From Candidatus Fluviicola riflensis (GTDB lineage Bacteria > Bacteroidota > Bacteroidia > Flavobacteriales_D > Crocinitomicaceae), in contig CP022585.1 of NCBI GenBank assembly GCA_002243285.1, positions 4,266,641 to 4,330,640 of the forward strand: a stretch of DNA of 64,000 nucleotides, written 5' to 3'. Shown here piece by piece: positions 62,320 to 64,000 of the stretch. The translations under genes and the position numbers were made by a program. The notes under the pieces were generated by a model. That model did not search any database. It saw nothing but the letters and a program-made list of their open reading frames with translations, and was not told where the DNA came from. The first letter of the stretch is position 1; the number at the start of each line of letters is the position of its first letter.

Positions 62320-62333
62320 AATATTGCAATATT
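62320..62333. promoter_or_regulatory. Operator-like palindrome, perfect copy
   Basis: AATATTGCAATATT is a perfect 14-bp palindrome followed by ACTATG. It lies about 110 nt upstream of the -7 box of the 62498 gene. The flanks match those of the site at 35602-35615 in the same orientation relative to the gene. Confidence 0.45.
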
Positions 62334-62441
62334 ACTATGTGGTTGATTTAAAGCCAATTAGAATGACGCTTTAATTATTCCCGTTAGAGAACCCCATCAA
62401 TCACCTAAAAAACTATAATCCTGATGATTAAAGCATTTTTT

Positions 62442-62472
62442 TACCTTTGCAGGGTAAGATAAACCATCTTAC
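62442..62472 (+). promoter_or_regulatory. Promoter box and 5' UTR hairpin of the 62498 gene
   Basis: TACCTTTG (62442-62449) matches TAnnTTTG. GTAAGAT (62454-62460) and ATCTTAC (62466-62472) form a 7-bp hairpin with a 5-nt loop at or next to the predicted transcription start, a typical arrangement for protecting the 5' end of a stable mRNA. Confidence 0.55.
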
Positions 62473-62497
62473 GCGCTACTAAATAAAGACTCAGCTT

Positions 62498-63442
62498 ATG
62501 AAAAAAATTGTACTTACTCTTAGTGTTATCGGCCTTACGCAGGCTTTTGTTGCGCAACAGCAAGTCGGCAATAGCGGTTTTGAATCTTGGGAAACTGTTG
62601 CTTCAGGAGAAGAACCTGTGAACTGGAATAGCTTCCTAAACGCAAGTGGTGACTTTAGTTTTGCAGGTGGAGATCAATTAGAAAGCTCAACGGATGTTCG
62701 TCCGGGATCAAGCGGCACCAAGTCTGCACATGTTTTCTCGAACAACGTATTCGGTGTGATTGCCAATGGAAACATGACTGTCGGACAAATCAATATGGGA
62801 AGTACTACTCCCACGAGTTCAAGCAATTACAACTCATCCATTATTGCAGACGCAGATTTTTCGGAAATATTGACCGATTCACCCGATTCGTTAGTATTCT
62901 GGGCAAAGTTCACGCCGGCAAATGGTGCAGGAAACGATTCTGCGCGTGTGCGTGCTGCTATTCATGACAATTATGCGTTCAGAGATCCTACTGATGCTGC
63001 TTCTGAACCGCATTTAGTAGCTTCCGCGACGAGAAATTACGCCAATACAAACGGACAGTGGGTGCGCATTTCAGTGCCATTTGATTATTCAGGCCCGGCG
63101 TCGACTCCGGCATTTTTGTTAATTACTTACACAACGAATAAAACTCCGGGCGGAGGAAGTGACAATGACCAGGTTTGGATCGACGATATGGAGTTGATTT
63201 ACAGCTCCTCTTCTGTTACTGAAAACGCAATAGATTTTGCACAAGTTAGCATTCAAAATCACCAATTGGTAATTAAAACACAAGAAAACGTAACCGGTGA
63301 AGTTGCTGTTTACCAGGCTAACGGTCAATTGGTACACGAAGGAACAATCGGAGAATCGTTCACCTTTGATCAATCAGGTGTTTATTTTGTGAAAGTTGCT
63401 TCCAGCCATGGAGTAATGACCAAAAAGGTAGTTAACTATTAA
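62498..63442 (+). CDS. T9SS-secreted protein, carbohydrate-binding-like
   Basis: 314 aa. The signal peptide is MKKIVLTLSVIGLTQAFVAQ. The body (20-240) has the pattern of a beta-sandwich module, GNSGFESWETVASGEEPVNW at the start and LLITYTTNKTPGGGSDNDQVWIDDMELIY at the end (both written in part), resembling PCMD or family CBM-like domains. The C-terminus (~245-314) is a T9SS type A sorting domain (IKTQENVTGEVAVYQANGQ...SGVYFVKV). It is probably co-regulated through the upstream operator-like sites. The ligand is unknown. Confidence 0.85.
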   Translation: MKKIVLTLSVIGLTQAFVAQQQVGNSGFESWETVASGEEPVNWNSFLNASGDFSFAGGDQLESSTDVRPGSSGTKSAHVFSNNVFGVIANGNMTVGQINMGSTTPTSSSNYNSSIIADADFSEILTDSPDSLVFWAKFTPANGAGNDSARVRAAIHDNYAFRDPTDAASEPHLVASATRNYANTNGQWVRISVPFDYSGPASTPAFLLITYTTNKTPGGGSDNDQVWIDDMELIYSSSSVTENAIDFAQVSIQNHQLVIKTQENVTGEVAVYQANGQLVHEGTIGESFTFDQSGVYFVKVASSHGVMTKKVVNY

Positions 63443-63471
63443 TTGGCACTACAAAAAAGCACTTTCGGTTT

Positions 63472-63479
63472 TAAATTTG
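63472..63479 (+). promoter_or_regulatory. -7 promoter box of the TonB-dependent receptor gene
   Basis: TAAATTTG matches TAnnTTTG and ends 14 nt before the ATG at 63494. No -33 TTTG at 19-nt spacing. Confidence 0.5.
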
Positions 63480-63493
63480 TCGGTTTCAAGCCT

Positions 63494-64000
63494 ATGAAAC
63501 ATCTTGTTTTACTGCTGCTCTTATTGGCGGTGAGTTCCGGTTTTGCCCAAACTGGAAAAGTGGTCGGGAAAGTCCGCGATACTGCCGGTGAAGAACTCAT
63601 CGGGGCGATTGTCGTATACAAAAAAGACGTGTCAATCGGGGCTGTAGCTGATGAATTCGGTAATTACGTAATCGAACTTCCGGCCGGAAAATGCCAGTTG
63701 ATTTGCCGGTTTACCGACATGAAAACCGATACGTTTGAGATCGCTGTTATTGAAAACCAAACGGTTCAGCGCGATATTATATTGGAAAGCATCATCGTTA
63801 CCGACCTCGAGGAGTTTGAGATCAAAGTAGGAAAATTTGATACACCGTACGAAGACCAAACGGTTTCGATGGAAATTCTGAAACCGAAAATCATTGAAAA
63901 CAAAAACACCAGAAGCATCGAAACGGCTTTGGATCAAACTCCCGGACTCAATATCCTGGACGGCGAGCCGCAAATCAGGGGCGGAAGCGGATTTACGTTT
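63494..64000 (+). CDS. TonB-dependent receptor with carboxypeptidase-regulatory-like domain (partial)
   Basis: 169 codons are visible before the right edge. The signal peptide is MKHLVLLLLLLAVSSGFAQ. A CarboxypepD_reg-like beta sandwich (TGKVVGKVRDTAGEELIGAI, GAVADEFGNYVIELPAG) is followed by the start of a TonB plug (NTRSIETALDQTPGLNILDGEPQIRGGSGFTF, written in part). It is an outer-membrane, TonB-energised importer. No SusD-like partner can be seen because the window ends. Confidence 0.88.
   Translation, partial: MKHLVLLLLLLAVSSGFAQTGKVVGKVRDTAGEELIGAIVVYKKDVSIGAVADEFGNYVIELPAGKCQLICRFTDMKTDTFEIAVIENQTVQRDIILESIIVTDLEEFEIKVGKFDTPYEDQTVSMEILKPKIIENKNTRSIETALDQTPGLNILDGEPQIRGGSGFTF

Larger units (their letters stand above)
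61918..62497. other. Gene-free 580-nt region
   Basis: AT-rich, with no plausible coding ORF. It contains the phoH -7 box (61974-61981), two operator-like palindromes (62094-62107 and 62320-62333) embedded in a ~50-nt sequence repeated upstream of the MFS gene, and the promoter of the 62498 gene. Confidence 0.65.

Overview
The window looks like a chromosomal segment of a Bacteroidota bacterium, most likely Flavobacteriia and perhaps Crocinitomicaceae/Fluviicola-like. That family placement is inference. The evidence is: many secreted proteins with type IX secretion (T9SS) C-terminal sorting domains; SprB-repeat adhesins; a CAB-ordered succinate dehydrogenase with a single fused cytochrome b subunit; a MetRS with a KFSTS loop and a C-terminal tRNA-binding domain; an arginine cluster with the Bacteroidota-type acyl-ornithine carbamoyltransferase; and many promoters with the Bacteroidota -7 box TAnnTTTG.

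Layout. 1-3038 (-): RDD membrane protein (cut by the left edge), a secreted EEP-family nuclease/phosphatase and an M42 aminopeptidase in one operon, then a small lipoprotein. 3070-13642 (-): three paralogous ~1150-aa T9SS-exported SprB-repeat proteins. 13761-18177 (-): radA, a T9SS-sorted S1 protease and a thioredoxin-like protein. 18265-23710 (+): secreted protein, uridine kinase and a large NtrY-like sensor kinase with overlapping ends. 23986-29500 (-): three tandem PA-domain T9SS proteins. 29629-33398 (-): sdhCAB. 33602-43191: MFS transporter, SCO protein, AMP nucleosidase, AAA/DUF4143 protein, TraB-like protein, hutI and a GxxExxY gene enclosed by long terminal inverted repeats. 43336-50116 (+): CotH-kinase T9SS protein, PAS-SpoIIE phosphatase, tRNA-Leu (-), repeat protein, NodU-like carbamoyltransferase and a lipoprotein. 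50177-52240: metG. 52498-60526: a complete arginine biosynthesis operon (GNAT-argG-argC-argD-argF'-argB-argE-argH) preceded by a strong promoter, an Arg-codon-bearing leader ORF and a terminator that together look like an attenuator. 60592-64000: PIN-PhoH protein (-), a T9SS protein and the start of a TonB-dependent receptor.

How the genes work together. The arginine operon carries all steps from glutamate to arginine except carbamoyl-phosphate synthesis. The first acetylation is assigned to the GNAT protein by context. The secreted proteins (three SprB, three PA-domain, one protease, one CotH, one small) would be exported by Sec and then by a T9SS that is not encoded here.

The most interesting non-genic structure is: (i) the candidate arginine attenuator; (ii) the inverted-repeat-bounded GxxExxY element, with a degraded copy of its end elsewhere; (iii) two families of intergenic inverted repeats that sit at stop codons; and (iv) an operator-like palindrome, AATATTGCAATATT, repeated upstream of two unrelated genes. 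All coordinates and motif matches were read by eye; no alignment, folding or database search was run.
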